Assembly (NCBI GenBank): GCA_018697295.1
Contig: JABHTJ010000002.1
Coordinates: forward strand, 191,148 to 255,147
Direction: 5' to 3'
Length of the DNA: 64,000 nucleotides
Source: an archaeon
Lineage (GTDB): Archaea > Nanobdellota > Nanobdellia > Pacearchaeales > GW2011-AR1
The stretch's first letter is position 1, and every line of letters begins with the position of its first letter. A model generated the notes under the pieces. The model saw nothing but the letters and a program-made list of their open reading frames with translations, was not told the origin of the DNA and ran no database searches. The translations under genes and the position numbers were made by a program. Shown one piece after another: positions 8,941 through 18,643 of this stretch.

Positions 8941-9182
8941 CTTTTTATTACTTATAGTAAGTGGTTATTGTTTATAAAATTTGGGTTTTTTGTCGGTTTA
9001 GGATTTATCGTTTTTGGCAACGTGTTACCAAAAACTCGAGAGGGTGCAGTTTGTGAGTGCCTAGGTTTTGTGTTGTTGGTTGGTACTGGATTAATCCGAT
9101 TAGGAATAATCTAGTTGGGTTGGTTAGATTGGGTGCGGTTTAGTACAACAATTCCTTTAAACTCTAGTCTAATTCTAAAAAC

Positions 9183-10628
9183 ATGTCATCAAAAATAGAA
9201 ACATTCACGGAGGAATTTCTCAAGAATCTCAATGCAACAATAACCAAAAACTCGTCAACATGGAATGTCGAAAACATCCCGCAGAGTTTTCAGGATTTTG
9301 TTGGACTCTCTGCGCCATACACATTAAACTTCGCGGAATCAACTGACGACTCGCTTTTTGTTGGGCGGGGGAGTCGGTTCTTTTCTGCGATGACGCAATA
9401 TCTTGAGAATGTGGGGAAGAATACTATTCTCAAGATTGACTTTGATGATTCGTTGCATAATCCTGTGGAGGAAATACGTAAGCGGATTTCTTTGAAGAAC
9501 TGCGAGATTGAAAATCTTGCGAAGACTTTTACGAATCATTTTTTTACGCGGTTTACGTTTCGAACTCAGTTTCGTTATTTGAATGAGTCGGAAACGGTGA
9601 TGGGTGAAATTTATGTTCATGATGGTGAGGTAGTCTCGGGAGATTTATCTGGATATCGAGTTGTTGAGGGGACGCTGGACTCCTCTAGTTCTTCTGATTC
9701 TTCTCAGTCTTCTCATTCATTGAATGTTTCCCCGGATACTCTTCGTCCAGATCATGAAATTGCTATTGCGCGAGTTAAGGAATTGGTGATTAGTAAAACT
9801 CATGAAATTAGTGAAGTTCTTGAAAAAAATTTGGGCGAAGAAGAATCTCGAATTCGGATTCACTATGAGAATTTGTTGGGGGAACTTGGAGGTGACTTGC
9901 AAAGTAGGATTAGTAAAATTAAGGAGCTTGAACTTGCTCTTCGAGTTGCAGATGGCGTGGAGGCAGATGAACTTCGAGTAAAGCATGAACGGCTTCAAAA
10001 AAATCTTGTTAAGATTGGAGATGACGATTCCCGTTCGAGAATTTTAAAAGAACAGTCGTTTACATTGCAGGATGCGAAGACAAAACATTCTTTGACTATT
10101 GATAATAAACTTATGAACACGACGATTATTTATTATCCTGTTTATTCTTGCAACTTATATTTGAAGGGATACGACTCGAAAAGATTTATTACACTTTCTT
10201 ATGATCCACTTTTACAAAAACTTGGAGCAATTAATTGCGAAGTATGTAAAAATTCTGTAGTCGATATTAATCTTTGTTCTAATGGACATATTACTTGTGA
10301 GGATTGTTTAGATAAATGTGGGGAGTGTGGAAAGATTCATTGTAAGACTTGCGTTTCTAAATCTTGTAGTGGTTGTGCGAAAAAACTTTGTAAGTCTTGT
10401 TCGTTTTTATGTTTTGGTTGTAGTAATTATGTTTGTATTAATCATTTGAGAAATGATGTTGTGACTGGCGAACAGCGTTGTGCAATGTGTCTTCGTGCGT
10501 GTCTGCGCTGTCATGGATTAACGGAAGCGAAATATTTTGGTGAAGCGATTGATGGTTCAAAAGTTTGTCAGAAATGTTTGGGTGGAGAAAGAAGAGGGGA
10601 AGTTTTGAAAGATGTTTTTCGAGAGTGA
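9183..10628 (+). CDS. Coiled-coil protein with C-terminal cysteine-rich RING/treble-clef-like domain
   Basis: A 481-residue protein. Residues 1-165 form a mixed alpha/beta domain, a Ser-rich linker follows, and residues 195-300 are a charged coiled coil. From residue 352 to 470 there are more than twenty Cys and several His in paired CxxC arrangements (CEVC, CEDC, CGEC, CKTC, CSGC, CAMC, CQKC). The CxxC spacing resembles RING and B-box zinc folds. That layout recalls eukaryotic TRIM-like proteins, though with the zinc domain at the C-terminus. No ubiquitin-like gene is nearby, so an E3 role is only a speculation. Confidence 0.7.
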   Translation: MSSKIETFTEEFLKNLNATITKNSSTWNVENIPQSFQDFVGLSAPYTLNFAESTDDSLFVGRGSRFFSAMTQYLENVGKNTILKIDFDDSLHNPVEEIRKRISLKNCEIENLAKTFTNHFFTRFTFRTQFRYLNESETVMGEIYVHDGEVVSGDLSGYRVVEGTLDSSSSSDSSQSSHSLNVSPDTLRPDHEIAIARVKELVISKTHEISEVLEKNLGEEESRIRIHYENLLGELGGDLQSRISKIKELELALRVADGVEADELRVKHERLQKNLVKIGDDDSRSRILKEQSFTLQDAKTKHSLTIDNKLMNTTIIYYPVYSCNLYLKGYDSKRFITLSYDPLLQKLGAINCEVCKNSVVDINLCSNGHITCEDCLDKCGECGKIHCKTCVSKSCSGCAKKLCKSCSFLCFGCSNYVCINHLRNDVVTGEQRCAMCLRACLRCHGLTEAKYFGEAIDGSKVCQKCLGGERRGEVLKDVFRE

Positions 10629-10642
10629 TGGATTGACTTATC

Positions 10643-10719
10643 GATTGTCAATAGCGCTTTTGTAGCGCTATTTTGTATTGCGCCACGACGCTCTTTTGTC
10701 GCGGCGGCGCTGGACAATC
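10643..10719. terminator. Compound hairpin between convergent genes
   Basis: Outer arms GATTGTC (10643-10649) and GACAATC (10713-10719) enclose two hairpins. The first is AATAGCGC/GCGCTATT (10650-10657 and 10665-10672). The second is GCGCC/GGCGC (10680-10684 and 10706-10710) with CGAC/GTCG inside. It lies between the ends of two convergent genes and is much richer in GC than its surroundings. It could act as a two-way terminator or be a small structured RNA. Confidence 0.6.
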
Positions 10720-10765
10720 AACAAAATTGTTAAAAGATTTTTTTGAAAATATTTAGTGGAAATAT

Positions 10766-13700
10766 TTATCTTCTTGATTTGACTTCTGCTGTATTTGGCG
10801 AAGTTGAACTTGACGTAGTTGTTGGCTCCGAATTTTTCCCTTCACTGTTCGCGTCGCTAGTTTCTTTGATGTCATTTCCTGTTGAACTGATTTGGCCAGT
10901 GAAACTTTTTATCTTATCGTAGATTTTTTGAATTACTGTTCTTGAATCTAGTTCTGGTGTTGGAGGCGATTGGGGTAGTGGCGCAGTTGCACAAACACAG
11001 CCCTGCGTTCCCGAAATTGTTGGCATAATACATGTTCCGCCGCTACAAGGATTATCTCCTCCCCAATTTGCTTCATCTAACAGGTTTATATTTACGTCAC
11101 ATTCTTCTGATTGTCCGTAAGCATTTGGTGTTTGAACTATTCCATCTCCACAAAATCCTGCTGGAAGAGAGGCTGCACTACAATATCCCCATGGGTCTCC
11201 ATTTCCTGCCCAAGCACAAATTTGATCATCGCAACGTAACTTTCCATCACAATTATAATCTACATTTGGATTTACTGGATTTGCACAATTATTGTTCTCT
11301 GTCCACCATTGCGGATGGACTAATGGGTCTGTATCATCACAATCTCCTGCACAATCAGTAAATCCATCATTATCATTATCTTCACAAGTGTTTGTTTGGA
11401 TTCCATTAGGAATATTGCTTACAAAATTTAGTCCACAAGGAAGTTCTTCATTGAATTTTTCTAAATGAATTCCAACATTGTCAGTTTCAAAGAATCTATC
11501 TGGATTAATATATGCTACCTTAAAAAGTTCTGTAAAAATAGCTTTATCTTCGCTAAATGAAGAGATACCCAAATCTTGAGACACTTTTAACCCACCACAC
11601 CATCCAGTATACATTTGTGGATCTTCAATATTTTGGTATGTTGTATATGCTCGTAACTCTGAACCGGCTGGGTATGACCGATAAATTAATCTATTATATA
11701 ATGCCACGCCTCCCTCTCCCTCATAGAGAATTATTGAATCATCAGCGTCGGAAGGATCGCCATTTCGAACCTTGGAATAATCTTTATATACGAAAGTTCT
11801 AAGGTGCCAATAGTAATCTGTTATGATTTCTTCGATTAAATCTATATCATTTTGGTCTGTGATTGCATTATAAAATGCATTAGATATTCCTTGTATGGCT
11901 AGTAAGTCATGATAGTGTTGTATTTTACAGTAGCCTAAGCTCTCAAAGCATCCACCACCTGATGCCAAATATTTTACTGGTAATGGATCTCCAGTCATAG
12001 GACTATTTCCATTAATTCCATATTGGCTTACAGTATCTTTATTTCTATTCCAATCAATAATTCCTAGTGTCGAAGTTATGCTGTCTTGATAATAAGGGTC
12101 TCCGGTCATTGAGAACATTTTTGTAGCAATACCTAACAGCCGGCCATTATCTCTGGACGATTGATAAAAGCCTGGGACCCATCCTTCATTAGCAATATAG
12201 GACGAAACTATATTCTCTACCTGATTTTCAGCTAATTCAAATGCCATATAATCTCCAGCTAACATATATCTGTATGCTTCAGTTCCAATAGATGCATGAG
12301 ATGCAATTTTCCCTGACCAACCGTGCCATAATGAACGAGAACCAAAAAGAATATTATTGTATAATACTCCGTTTGCACTTCTCCTATATTCGTTATTAGT
12401 ATTGACGTCATGATCGCAGAATCCAAGATAATCTGTTGCACTTCCAGTGTGTCTGCAATCTAAAATTCCTCCAACCGTAGTTTCATATAAAGGTGAATCA
12501 AATTGTGTAAATGTGCTTGCATCCAAATGTTCTAATGGTTCATATCCTATTCCGTGGTCAGTTAGATAGGGAGTTGCATAAAGGAGAAATCTCATTCCAT
12601 CTAAATATTCTCTATTACAGTCATCCTGACAAGACATGAAATATTTTATTGCCTCATCTGGGTCCTGTCTGAGATTTGGGGCCATCCCTGGAGTTCCTGC
12701 ATTTTTGTAGCCATAGAAATATCTTCCAAAACGGTGACCTAAAAAACCACTCGATAATTCGCCCTTTTTTCCAGCAAAATCGGCCTGAGCCTCGGTATCC
12801 CAATTAAATGTAGGATCGATTGCATCAGGATTTACCATGTCTTCGAAAAAATATTTACCTGCGGTATTCCACTTGTCCAATTTTTGCCCTCCATTAATTC
12901 CATTTTCTTCATAATAATCAAATTGTTTTGGGGTATTTGTGTCCAGAGATAGCGTCATTCTTGTTAAAATTCCCTGCCCTCCTGCAATGAAATTACTCGC
13001 AGAGTTTCCCTCATTATATGGTGCGCCGCTCAAAGTTTCTTGACCGTCGGTTGGCATAATCCAATATTTTCTATGTCTTGGTCCATTATTTTCTTTGTAA
13101 GATGGGTCTAGATAACTATCGTCTAAGATGTAAATATTTGATGGATCTACAGTTTTAGTCTCTAAAGAAATATTTTCATAAAACATAAATCCGTTTTGAC
13201 CAGTTATATAATTATAGGGATCATTACCTACTCCTGGAGTCCAACTATCCTCTGCCAAGTTACCGAAGTTAGTTACTAAAACATCAATTTTGATATGTGG
13301 CTGATTACTTACTATAGTTATAATAAATGTCGCACTAAACATGTAAGGAAGGCATGTTCCGCTTGAGTGTGTTGTACTACATCCTTCAATTGGTCGAAGA
13401 TTTTTTTGTAGTTTATACACTTGTGAAACTGGCCCAGTTTCTAAGCGTTCTATTAATGTGTCGTGGAGGTCGAATGCTACTTCGTATTTTCCTCCAAGTA
13501 AATCTCCGGCGTATACTTTAATCGAATCATCTGTTAATGCAGTTAATACTTTTGGATGCATTACAAAGTTAGGGTTTGTTCCTTCTCCGACAGTATAATC
13601 TTTTCGTTCCCCAGCACTAAGTGAATGTAATACTTTTGCAACTCCAGTCCTTACCCATAATTCATCTGTTGCAGGATCTGTTATTTTATAATAAGAGGTT

Positions 13701-15343
13701 GGCATAATTTGAGTTACTAAAGATTCTCCTGCATTTACATGGACTATTTTTATTTGACCAAGTTGTGATTTTACGTATTCTCCCTGTTCAAAAGAAATTG
13801 GAAAGAAAGCATAATCGTTATTTGCGTCGAATGAATTATCGTTTTCTAAAAATACATCGTTTGTTCCAGGCTCGGGAGGAATGACAGTACATTCGGAATC
13901 ATCTCCATCAGTATATCCATCACAATCATTATCATCTCCATCACTACACGTATCTCCCGTATCATCGTTTTCTAGTTCTTCTCCCGGGAGAATATGCCCT
14001 TCACAGTCTCCCCAAAATCCTTCCTGGTCACAAGTTACTGTTCCAGCATTACATACTCCAAATTCTCCTGTTTGACATGCCTCAGATGTTCCTGGAGTAC
14101 ATTCCGAACCTGCTTGACATTCCGGTTCGTTGGCATCTTTTCTTCCATCACAATCATTGTCTCGACCATCATTACAATTTCCTGCAGCGATACTCTCCTC
14201 AGTCCCATCTCTTACTTGATCGCACGTTCCCCACGCACTTGTACTTTGACAGATATGAATTCCTAAATTACAAATTCCAGGCTCTCCCGTTGAACAAAAC
14301 TCGTCTTCTCCAGGTGTACATACTTGGCATCCCGTATCTGCTGCGTCGGTGTCTCCATCACAATCATTATCAAAAGTATCTAGACAGGTTCCTGCTAATT
14401 CACTTTCTTCATCTGGTTCATTATCTTGTTCACAATTTCCCCATTCATTGTTGGGTCCGCAAGTTCTTGTTCCAGCATCGCAGATTCCAAGAAGGTCCAT
14501 ATTACAACTTTGTGTATCTCCTTCGAAACATAATCCTATGACACAATCACCATCTTGGGAATCAATTGCACCATCACAATCATTATCGAGTCCGTCTGTA
14601 CATATTTCTACTCCGGGTGAGTTCGCAACGCAAGCTCCCCACGATTCTTCTGAACAAGTTTCTGTTCCAACACTACAAACTCCTTGTAAGTTGGTTGGGC
14701 AACTTCTAGTATCTCCATTAGTGCAATCTCCGCTTGAACCACTGCCGCCTCCACCGCCTCCGCCACCGCCTCCGCCAGAGCCTCCTGAACCTCCACTTCC
14801 CCCAGAATCATCACTATTGTCGTTTTCATTTTCAAAATCGAATTCGTTAATAATTATTTTAAAACTTGTAGAATAATAGTTGTATACATCTTCTTCAATT
14901 GAAATTACTGCGACGAGATAAGAAAGTTTTCCATTGTACTTTCCTATTAAATTTTCATTTAAGTTTAGTTTAATTTTATTTGGGTTTATGAATGTGAAAT
15001 CTAGTTTTTCGAAATCTTCTAAACTTTCTATGAACTCAATTTCTGGCCCAATATATAATCTCATTGTCGGTTCGTTTCCATTATCTGAAGATTGTGGATA
15101 AAAATTTGCTCCGAGAATTTCATAGGTGCTTTCGTCAACGGCAGTGATTGATTCTGCGAGGATTGGGATTGAATAATCTTCTGAAGAATCTAATAAAAAT
15201 TCTTTTTGCAATGGCCCTTCAAAATAAAATGTGAATAGGAGTATTGTTGGGATTCCGATGGCGATTAGTGCAATGAGAACCTTAGAAGTTGTTTTTAATC
15301 TCGGCTTATTGTTCCTTCCCATTGCCCTCTCCCACTCTTTCAT
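10766..15343 (-). CDS. Giant surface protein: MopE-like repeats flanking a polysaccharide-active-like core
   Basis: A 1525-residue protein anchored by a membrane segment at about residues 20-40. A Gly-rich linker lies near 181-204. From about 208 to 488 there are repeated Cys-bounded units ending in DNDCDG, the motif of MopE-type metal-binding repeats. Residues 495-1315 form a large beta-rich then alpha-rich region that resembles the exo-rhamnogalacturonan lyase family (tentative). Another DNDNDG repeat and a CGDGIVQ...EECD unit (DUF4215-like) follow, then a Ser/Thr tail. TATATAAA sits 29 bp before the start, supporting it. It is likely cell-surface and calcium-stabilised, for adhesion or glycan degradation. 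Confidence 0.8.
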   Translation of the reverse strand: MKEWERAMGRNNKPRLKTTSKVLIALIAIGIPTILLFTFYFEGPLQKEFLLDSSEDYSIPILAESITAVDESTYEILGANFYPQSSDNGNEPTMRLYIGPEIEFIESLEDFEKLDFTFINPNKIKLNLNENLIGKYNGKLSYLVAVISIEEDVYNYYSTSFKIIINEFDFENENDNSDDSGGSGGSGGSGGGGGGGGGGGSGSSGDCTNGDTRSCPTNLQGVCSVGTETCSEESWGACVANSPGVEICTDGLDNDCDGAIDSQDGDCVIGLCFEGDTQSCNMDLLGICDAGTRTCGPNNEWGNCEQDNEPDEESELAGTCLDTFDNDCDGDTDAADTGCQVCTPGEDEFCSTGEPGICNLGIHICQSTSAWGTCDQVRDGTEESIAAGNCNDGRDNDCDGRKDANEPECQAGSECTPGTSEACQTGEFGVCNAGTVTCDQEGFWGDCEGHILPGEELENDDTGDTCSDGDDNDCDGYTDGDDSECTVIPPEPGTNDVFLENDNSFDANNDYAFFPISFEQGEYVKSQLGQIKIVHVNAGESLVTQIMPTSYYKITDPATDELWVRTGVAKVLHSLSAGERKDYTVGEGTNPNFVMHPKVLTALTDDSIKVYAGDLLGGKYEVAFDLHDTLIERLETGPVSQVYKLQKNLRPIEGCSTTHSSGTCLPYMFSATFIITIVSNQPHIKIDVLVTNFGNLAEDSWTPGVGNDPYNYITGQNGFMFYENISLETKTVDPSNIYILDDSYLDPSYKENNGPRHRKYWIMPTDGQETLSGAPYNEGNSASNFIAGGQGILTRMTLSLDTNTPKQFDYYEENGINGGQKLDKWNTAGKYFFEDMVNPDAIDPTFNWDTEAQADFAGKKGELSSGFLGHRFGRYFYGYKNAGTPGMAPNLRQDPDEAIKYFMSCQDDCNREYLDGMRFLLYATPYLTDHGIGYEPLEHLDASTFTQFDSPLYETTVGGILDCRHTGSATDYLGFCDHDVNTNNEYRRSANGVLYNNILFGSRSLWHGWSGKIASHASIGTEAYRYMLAGDYMAFELAENQVENIVSSYIANEGWVPGFYQSSRDNGRLLGIATKMFSMTGDPYYQDSITSTLGIIDWNRNKDTVSQYGINGNSPMTGDPLPVKYLASGGGCFESLGYCKIQHYHDLLAIQGISNAFYNAITDQNDIDLIEEIITDYYWHLRTFVYKDYSKVRNGDPSDADDSIILYEGEGGVALYNRLIYRSYPAGSELRAYTTYQNIEDPQMYTGWCGGLKVSQDLGISSFSEDKAIFTELFKVAYINPDRFFETDNVGIHLEKFNEELPCGLNFVSNIPNGIQTNTCEDNDNDGFTDCAGDCDDTDPLVHPQWWTENNNCANPVNPNVDYNCDGKLRCDDQICAWAGNGDPWGYCSAASLPAGFCGDGIVQTPNAYGQSEECDVNINLLDEANWGGDNPCSGGTCIMPTISGTQGCVCATAPLPQSPPTPELDSRTVIQKIYDKIKSFTGQISSTGNDIKETSDANSEGKNSEPTTTSSSTSPNTAEVKSRR

Positions 15344-15364
15344 TTATTTAGTAGATAATTCGCC

Positions 15365-15373
15365 TTTATATAA
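15365..15373 (-). promoter_or_regulatory. TATA box of the giant surface protein gene
   Basis: The minus strand reads TTATATAAA here. The TATATAAA start (15372) lies 29 bases before the ATG at 15343, the same spacing as at many other genes of this window. Confidence 0.65.
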
Positions 15374-15438
15374 TTGATGAAGATTTGGCAGATAGTTACT
15401 TTTATAAATAATTTTTCGCTTTGATTTGTATTCCACGA

Positions 15439-15511
15439 GAGCCCGTAGTTTAACGGATTAGAATGTCAGGTTTCGGCCCTGAAGATGGGAGTTCGATTCT
15501 TCCCGGGCTCG
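15439..15511 (+). tRNA. tRNA-Arg (anticodon TCG)
   Basis: A 73-base cloverleaf can be drawn by hand. The acceptor stem GAGCCCG/CGGGCTC is perfect with discriminator G. The D arm starts GTTTAACGG. The anticodon stem TCAGG/CCTGA is perfect with loop TTTCGGC, giving anticodon TCG, which reads the Arg codon CGA. The T arm is GGGAG-TTCGATT-CTTCC. No intron is needed and CCA is not encoded (GTGG follows). Codon CGA is used often in the genes of the left part. Confidence 0.95.
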
Positions 15512-15526
15512 TGGAATTTGGATAAT

Positions 15527-15534
15527 TTTATAAA
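15527..15534 (+). promoter_or_regulatory. TATA box
   Basis: TTTATAAA, starting 29 bp before the ATG at 15556. The fixed distance implies a leaderless transcript. Confidence 0.65.
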
Positions 15535-15555
15535 GTTTTAATTCTTTTATTTTTT

Positions 15556-17058
15556 ATGAAAAAGCGGGCGAAGAAAGGTTTAAATCGTAAACTTAACCAG
15601 CAAGAAATTGTTTTTATTATCGTCGTCGCTATGTTAGTTTCATTTTTGACTATTTGGTTTATTTCTGCTAACTTTGGTGATGAGTTGAACTTGTCTCCTC
15701 GGTTATTTATTGGTCCCCCTAGCTCGAGTGTTCGAGTTCCTGGAGTTACTGGAATTGGAGCTTGTCCTATTGGTGGCTGTGCTCCTATTGGTGGCAGTGG
15801 GGCTTTGAGGTGGAGTTGGACTCCTCCTAGTGCAGTATCTTTTAATACTATTTCATTTGGAGATAGCGATTTAAAAATTTTTAGTGGTAGTGTAGGTCAC
15901 TTACCATCTCCTTTCATTTTTTCTGCAGATGATACAGACCCTGTCAATCCTCTTTTTTCTTATAGTGGCTCTATACTTTCTTCTAATAAAAAAACTGCTT
16001 CAGCAAAAAATGTTGCAAGTTATGTCGAATATCGTCAGCGTGGAACCTATCCAAATAAAATTGCTTCTGTTAGAAAATATTCTCCTGATTTGTCCTCTAT
16101 TGAATGGGAGCGAGATTTTACTGGATTTTCTTCTTCTTTTCCTGGAGGAATTGCCGTAAGTGATGATGGAAATCGGATTGTTGCTTTCTCTTATGGAAAT
16201 CCTTTTGGTCCTTTATTGATGAAAGTTCTTGACTCACAGGGAAATGGTTATGAAGTAGATTTAAGTGCTATGGATTCTCTTATGGGCCAACTTAATGGGC
16301 AGAACGGAGAAGGATATGCGCTTTCTGGAGATGGTTCAAGAGTTTTTGTTATGTCTAGTTTAAAATGGATGATTCTTGAACTTGGAGATACTTCTGTAAA
16401 TCTTCTTGGGAGTTGCTATGCCCATAATAATATTTATTATCCTCGAGGAAGTGTTGCTATTAATTATGATGGTTCAAGAGCAGTTGCTCCTTATGCTCGA
16501 GGCGAACCAGGTCATTCATATTCTTATCTAGGAGTTTTTGAAGAACCTTTTTCTTCAGGAGTTTGTTGGATGGGATATAATCATGAAATTCAGGTTCCTG
16601 GAGATCGTATTTCTTCTTCTTATGGTGTTGCCATAAGTGATGATGGAACTCATGCAGTCTACGGGGCTACAGGTTTTGGTGTTGGAGAAGATACTAATAC
16701 TAATATTATCTCATTGAGTCTTTCAGACATATCTAGTCCGCAATTTAGTTATCAATTACTTATGAATTATTTTTCTCCAGGAGATCAAGGAGAAAAGACA
16801 AATAGGGTTGTCAAGGTTTCGATGACTCCAGATGGAGAGCGATTTGTTGCGGGACTTTGGGGAGATTTAAGTCATTTTTCTCCAGAGATTATGGTTTTTG
16901 ATAAAGGGCAATCAAGTCCTGCCGATATATTTTCTACTCCTGGTTCAATCGCGGATTTAGAAATATCTGATGACGGGACTCAATTTACAGCTAGTGTTTA
17001 TCATCGCCATGCTTCTCAAGGTGTGCATACAGATAGTTTAAGGGTTTACGACATTTAA
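15556..17058 (+). CDS. Membrane-anchored beta-propeller-like surface protein, paralog 1
   Basis: A 500-residue protein. A basic N-terminus and the segment QQEIVFIIVV...WFISA (residues 20-43) form a signal anchor. The rest is a secreted repeat domain with blade-like units containing I/VS-DDG-phrases (AVSDDGNRIV, AISDDGTHAV, EISDDGTQF), typical of WD40/quinoprotein-like propellers. It is nearly identical over its N-terminus to the protein at 27677 and related to those at 25605 and 34456. A role on the cell surface, such as host or substrate contact, is an inference. Confidence 0.8.
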   Translation: MKKRAKKGLNRKLNQQEIVFIIVVAMLVSFLTIWFISANFGDELNLSPRLFIGPPSSSVRVPGVTGIGACPIGGCAPIGGSGALRWSWTPPSAVSFNTISFGDSDLKIFSGSVGHLPSPFIFSADDTDPVNPLFSYSGSILSSNKKTASAKNVASYVEYRQRGTYPNKIASVRKYSPDLSSIEWERDFTGFSSSFPGGIAVSDDGNRIVAFSYGNPFGPLLMKVLDSQGNGYEVDLSAMDSLMGQLNGQNGEGYALSGDGSRVFVMSSLKWMILELGDTSVNLLGSCYAHNNIYYPRGSVAINYDGSRAVAPYARGEPGHSYSYLGVFEEPFSSGVCWMGYNHEIQVPGDRISSSYGVAISDDGTHAVYGATGFGVGEDTNTNIISLSLSDISSPQFSYQLLMNYFSPGDQGEKTNRVVKVSMTPDGERFVAGLWGDLSHFSPEIMVFDKGQSSPADIFSTPGSIADLEISDDGTQFTASVYHRHASQGVHTDSLRVYDI

Positions 17059-17070
17059 TTTTCGAATAAT

Positions 17071-17078
17071 TTTATAAA
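17071..17078 (+). promoter_or_regulatory. TATA box of proS
   Basis: TTTATAAA beginning 29 bp upstream of the proS ATG at 17100; no ribosome binding site lies between, so the message is probably leaderless. Confidence 0.65.
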
Positions 17079-17099
17079 GTTCTTTTAATAGTTTACAAT

Positions 17100-18551
17100 A
17101 TGGGAAAAAGTAAAACAACATTTAATATTAGTAAAACGGAAAATTTTAGCGAGTGGTATAGTGAGATACTTGCTCGAGCTGAGGTGACTGATATTCGTTA
17201 TGGTGTGAAAGGTTTTGTTGTGATTCGTCCTTGGGGTGCTCGAATTATTGAAAAGATGTATCGGATTTATGAGTCTGCACTTAGAAGAACTGGGCACGAT
17301 CCTTCGTTTTTTCCGACAGTGATTCCTGAGGAGAATTTTACGAAAGAAGCAGGACATATTGAAGGGTTTACACCAGAAGTATTCTGGCTTGAGAACAAAC
17401 AAGGTGATGAAAAATTGGCACTTCGTCCGACTAGTGAAACTGCGATGTATCAAATGTACTCTATGTGGATTCGAAGTCACCGAGATTTGCCACTTAAGAT
17501 GTATCAGCGAGCAAATGTATTTCGTTACGAGACTAAAGCTACTCGACCATTAATTCGTGGACGAGAATTTTATTGGATTGAAGCTCATAACTGTTTTGCG
17601 ACTAAAAAAGAAGCTGAAGCTCAAGTTAAAGAAGATATTGCAATGACTGAAGCGGTTATGCATCGAGTTTTTGGTGTTTCATTTTTGGCAATGAAACGGC
17701 CGGAATGGGATAAATTTCCCGGAGCAGAATATACTGTGGGAAGTGATTGTATTTTGCCTGATGGAAAAATTATTCAGCAGCCGTCTACACATATGCTCGG
17801 TCAACATTTTTCAAAAGCATTCGATGTAAAATATGTTGATGAAAAAGAGAAAGAAAAATTTGTATATCAGACTTGTTATGGTCCTGCGATTTCTCGAATT
17901 ATGGCGTCTGTGATTGCGACCCATGGTGATGACAATGGTTTAGTGTTACCTTATACTCTTGCTCCGGTCCAAGTTGTTATTGTTCCAATGTATAGTAAAG
18001 ATTCTGAACAAAAAATTGGAAAAGTTGCAAATAGTTTGAATGAAGATTTTTTTGAGGAACAAATCGAAAGTTTGGTTGATGATTCAGATAAACGACCTGG
18101 GGAGAAATTTTTTCATTGGGAAATGAAGGGTGTTCCTTTTAGAATTGAAATAGGGGAACGTGAATTGGATTCTGGAGAAGTTAACGTTTTTATTCGAGAT
18201 ATGAAGGAGAAGGTTTTAGTTAAACTTGAAAATCTTGTTGAAGAAATTAAGAATCTTGGTGTTGAATACGATGCGCGACTGATTGCCAAGGCTGGCGATT
18301 CTTTTAATGGTCGAATTAGTGACTGTAAAGATAAGAAAGAAATTAAGAAAACTCTTGACTCTGGAAAAATCGCACGATTTAATTTTTGTTCTGTTGGTGC
18401 TGATGGGAAAAAGTGTGCTGAATTTATTGAAAAAGATTTATCTGCTCGCGTAATGGGAATTCGTGCTGATTTGAATGAGACAGCGTCGGGAAAATGCTTG
18501 TTTTGTGGCGAGAAAGCAAAAGAAGTTGTTTATGCGGGGAAGAGCTATTAG
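17100..18551 (+). CDS. proS: Prolyl-tRNA synthetase (archaeal/eukaryotic type)
   Basis: A 483-residue class II synthetase. RPTSETAMYQMYSMWIRSHRDLP is split across motif 2 and its flank, YQRANVFRYE is motif 2 proper, and motif 3 is recognisable near GLVLPYTLAPVQV. The C-terminal domain has the zinc-site-like CxxC pair (CLFCGEKA) and ends in Tyr, as expected for the archaeal type. It charges tRNA-Pro. It lacks the editing insertion of bacterial ProRS, as does the whole archaeal type. Confidence 0.96.
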   Translation: MGKSKTTFNISKTENFSEWYSEILARAEVTDIRYGVKGFVVIRPWGARIIEKMYRIYESALRRTGHDPSFFPTVIPEENFTKEAGHIEGFTPEVFWLENKQGDEKLALRPTSETAMYQMYSMWIRSHRDLPLKMYQRANVFRYETKATRPLIRGREFYWIEAHNCFATKKEAEAQVKEDIAMTEAVMHRVFGVSFLAMKRPEWDKFPGAEYTVGSDCILPDGKIIQQPSTHMLGQHFSKAFDVKYVDEKEKEKFVYQTCYGPAISRIMASVIATHGDDNGLVLPYTLAPVQVVIVPMYSKDSEQKIGKVANSLNEDFFEEQIESLVDDSDKRPGEKFFHWEMKGVPFRIEIGERELDSGEVNVFIRDMKEKVLVKLENLVEEIKNLGVEYDARLIAKAGDSFNGRISDCKDKKEIKKTLDSGKIARFNFCSVGADGKKCAEFIEKDLSARVMGIRADLNETASGKCLFCGEKAKEVVYAGKSY

Positions 18552-18602
18552 TTTTTTAAAGGTTAATTTTTTTTGAACTTAATTCATTTTTTTGCCAAAA
18601 CA

Positions 18603-18643
18603 TTTATATACCAATGGTAACCAATAGTATGTTTATGGTAACC
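18603..18643 (+). promoter_or_regulatory. TATA box with two GGTAACC sites 21 bp apart
   Basis: TTTATATA at 18603-18610 is followed by the palindrome GGTAACC at 18616-18622 and again at 18637-18643. The spacing of 21 bp is two helical turns, so both sites face the same side. They sit on the transcription start and start codon of a ribbon-helix-helix gene, which fits autoregulation. Confidence 0.55.

Noticed and set aside
13881..14876. Several + strand frames of 64-175 codons across the Cys-rich repeats of the giant surface protein
   Set aside because: They lie inside the minus-strand 1525-residue gene, are rich in Pro, Ser and His because they mirror its Asp/Cys/Gly repeats, and have no ribosome binding sites.
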